Source: an uncultured Bacteroidales bacterium (GTDB lineage: Bacteria; Bacteroidota; Bacteroidia; Bacteroidales; P3). Taken from it: a stretch of DNA of 64,000 nt. Positions 61,591-64,000 of the stretch are shown piece by piece. Location: NCBI GenBank assembly GCA_900316235.1, contig ONCC01000011.1, positions 1 to 64,000 of the forward strand, in the 5' to 3' direction. A model generated the notes under the pieces. It did no database searches. It was not told the origin of the DNA and worked only from the letters and a program-made list of their open reading frames with translations. Position 1 is the first letter of the stretch. The number at the start of each line of letters is the position of its first letter. Both the position numbers and the translations under genes were made by a program.

Positions 61591-61616
61591 AGAGATCTAT
61601 AGACCTCTCCTTTTTA
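61591..61616. terminator. terminator of the TIR-like gene
   Basis: On the minus strand GAGAG and CTCTC enclose the self-complementary TCTATAGA and are followed by TTTTTT. The plus side also has a T-run, so it may work both ways. Confidence 0.75.
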
Positions 61617-61643
61617 TTGTAACAATGCATTCGCAGTTATAAA

Positions 61644-62378
61644 TCAGAATGGTAAATCAGCTTCAATGGTTCTCAGATTAAATTGATTGTAATTGTTCTT
61701 AATGAACGAAATCCCATTATTATTAATACAACACACATAAACATCACCGTCATTATACCCCAAATTGATATATTTTCTTTGCTGAAGATTATCTATTGCA
61801 ATCCTTGTCGCTAAATTATTATAACCACTCTGCTCCATCTTTTTATTCAGGAAAGGAATCGTTACGCCTTCATTCTCATAATCGCTTTCAAACAGAATGG
61901 CTAGAAGTGACATGTCAAAACTTGTCAGACCCTCTGTTTCTTTCAGAGGGTTATCTAACAATTGCTTACTAACTTTATCGGTTTCAAGTAATGCCTTTAT
62001 TTTATCTTCAATTTTACTTTGTAGTTCATCAAAATCTCCACGAGATTCTGATTTATATCTAATAATGCTTTTATGGTTGATATCAAATGGGAATTTTTCT
62101 CTAGTAGAGTCCGAAACCATGACTACATCTTTCCCTCGAGCAAAGGCATAACCTAGTTCGTACCACACATTGGGATTATCCTCAGTGATGTCAGCAAAAC
62201 AGATTTTAGAAGAATCTATTTTCTCTTCAATTTCAATATTACGTGTACTTGGATCTTTATCGATACGGTACGCTTCAATTCCTGCCTTGTCTATAGCTTT
62301 TTTGTAGACCTCTTCGTATCTCTTGTCGAATTTTCCACCATCGTCAAATGGCTGAATGACGAAGCAATAATCGTTCAT
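61644..62378 (-). CDS. TIR-like / nucleoside-deoxyribosyltransferase-fold protein with winged helix
   Basis: The 244-residue protein starts CFVIQPFDDGGKFDKRYEEV and continues with ICFADITEDNPNVWYELGYA, whose Glu (about 74) is in the place of the catalytic Glu of TIR and deoxyribosyltransferase folds that split NAD+ or nucleosides. Residues of about 145-230 look like a winged helix (VTIPFLNKKMEQSGYNNLAT). Such proteins occur in bacterial immunity. The ATG at 62378 is used; the longer frame runs into the dnaK terminator. It is AT-rich compared with dnaK. Confidence 0.75.
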   Translation of the reverse strand: MNDYCFVIQPFDDGGKFDKRYEEVYKKAIDKAGIEAYRIDKDPSTRNIEIEEKIDSSKICFADITEDNPNVWYELGYAFARGKDVVMVSDSTREKFPFDINHKSIIRYKSESRGDFDELQSKIEDKIKALLETDKVSKQLLDNPLKETEGLTSFDMSLLAILFESDYENEGVTIPFLNKKMEQSGYNNLATRIAIDNLQQRKYINLGYNDGDVYVCCINNNGISFIKNNYNQFNLRTIEADLPF

Positions 62379-62402
62379 GTCAGTATATGTTAACAAATAA
62401 AA

Positions 62403-62425
62403 GGGTGCAGTTATTGGCTGCACCC
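62403..62425 (-). terminator. intrinsic terminator of dnaK
   Basis: GGGTGCAG and CTGCACCC pair perfectly around seven bases, followed on the minus strand by TTTTATTTG. It lies 25 bp before the TIR-like gene, so that gene depends on read-through or a promoter I cannot see. Confidence 0.85.
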
Positions 62426-62444
62426 TGTTTTTAATTACTTTCGA

Positions 62445-64000
<1,556 letters not shown>

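Noticed and set aside
57952..62440. Prophage or insertion sequence
   Set aside because: No integrase, transposase, structural phage gene or terminal inverted repeat was found in the accessory stretch.

Overview
The window is chromosomal DNA from a member of the Bacteroidales. Three things show this: many promoters of the Bacteroidetes type (TAnnTTTG at -7, usually followed by CA), a short primary sigma factor of 286 residues, and almost no Shine-Dalgarno sequences. It also carries type IX secretion genes (porU, porV) and proteins with type IX sorting tails. No rRNA, phage, transposase, integrase or CRISPR array was seen, so most of the window is ordinary core genome. The exception is 58.1-62.4 kb.

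Layout. 0-7 kb: a tiny bS22-like ribosomal protein and an HU gene with a duplicated promoter, a large BspA-type leucine-rich surface protein with a DT-rich stalk, a broken CPBP protease directly behind tRNA-Arg(CCG), and a MATE exporter. 7-16.3 kb (+): porU, porV, ispF, clpS, then a membrane set (nfeD-like, floA, DUF308), a DUF4421 outer membrane protein and a lipoprotein. 16.4-25.3 kb (-): guaB, three SurA/PpiC-type periplasmic chaperone genes, moxR, an exported protein of unknown function and panB. 25.6-32 kb (+): a TlpA-like thioredoxin lipoprotein, an outer membrane protein, ribF, an omega-amidase-like hydrolase and mutS2. 32.6-35.4 kb (-): an ECF sigma factor with a likely membrane partner, a thioredoxin-like lipoprotein and an outer membrane protein. 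35.5-43 kb: hydF, folA, cinA, DUF486, a GH2 mannosidase-like lipoprotein, rsmG, rpoD and a lipoprotein. 43-49 kb (-): folD, ffh, radA, a U32 peptidase and an outer membrane lipoprotein. 49-58 kb (+): a 2547-residue cyclic beta-1,2-glucan synthase-like protein and a dicarboxylate symporter.

58.1-62.4 kb is an accessory island lying against the 3' end of dnaK. It holds a RelE/ParE-type toxin-antitoxin pair, a zeta-toxin pair, a WG-repeat lipoprotein, six 41-bp tandem repeats and a TIR-like protein with a winged helix. Three near-identical promoter/leader elements punctuate it. Two of them look like complete small-RNA genes of about 110 nt with intrinsic terminators, and two of the three begin at, or within 2 nt of, the stop codon of the preceding cassette. 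The dnaK gene itself has lost about 110 bp out of frame, and a dnaK-tail-like fragment lies on the far side of the island.

A second theme runs through the whole window: small arrays of imperfect 7-11 nt units, often four or five in tandem and often followed by their inverse. Six 11-mer arrays related to TACCAACTCC sit in intergenic gaps at operon borders. Arrays with 7-9 nt units lie in frame inside conserved genes (mutS2 twice, cinA twice, the GH2 gene, the glucan synthase, a signal peptide). I know of no description of these in Bacteroidales.
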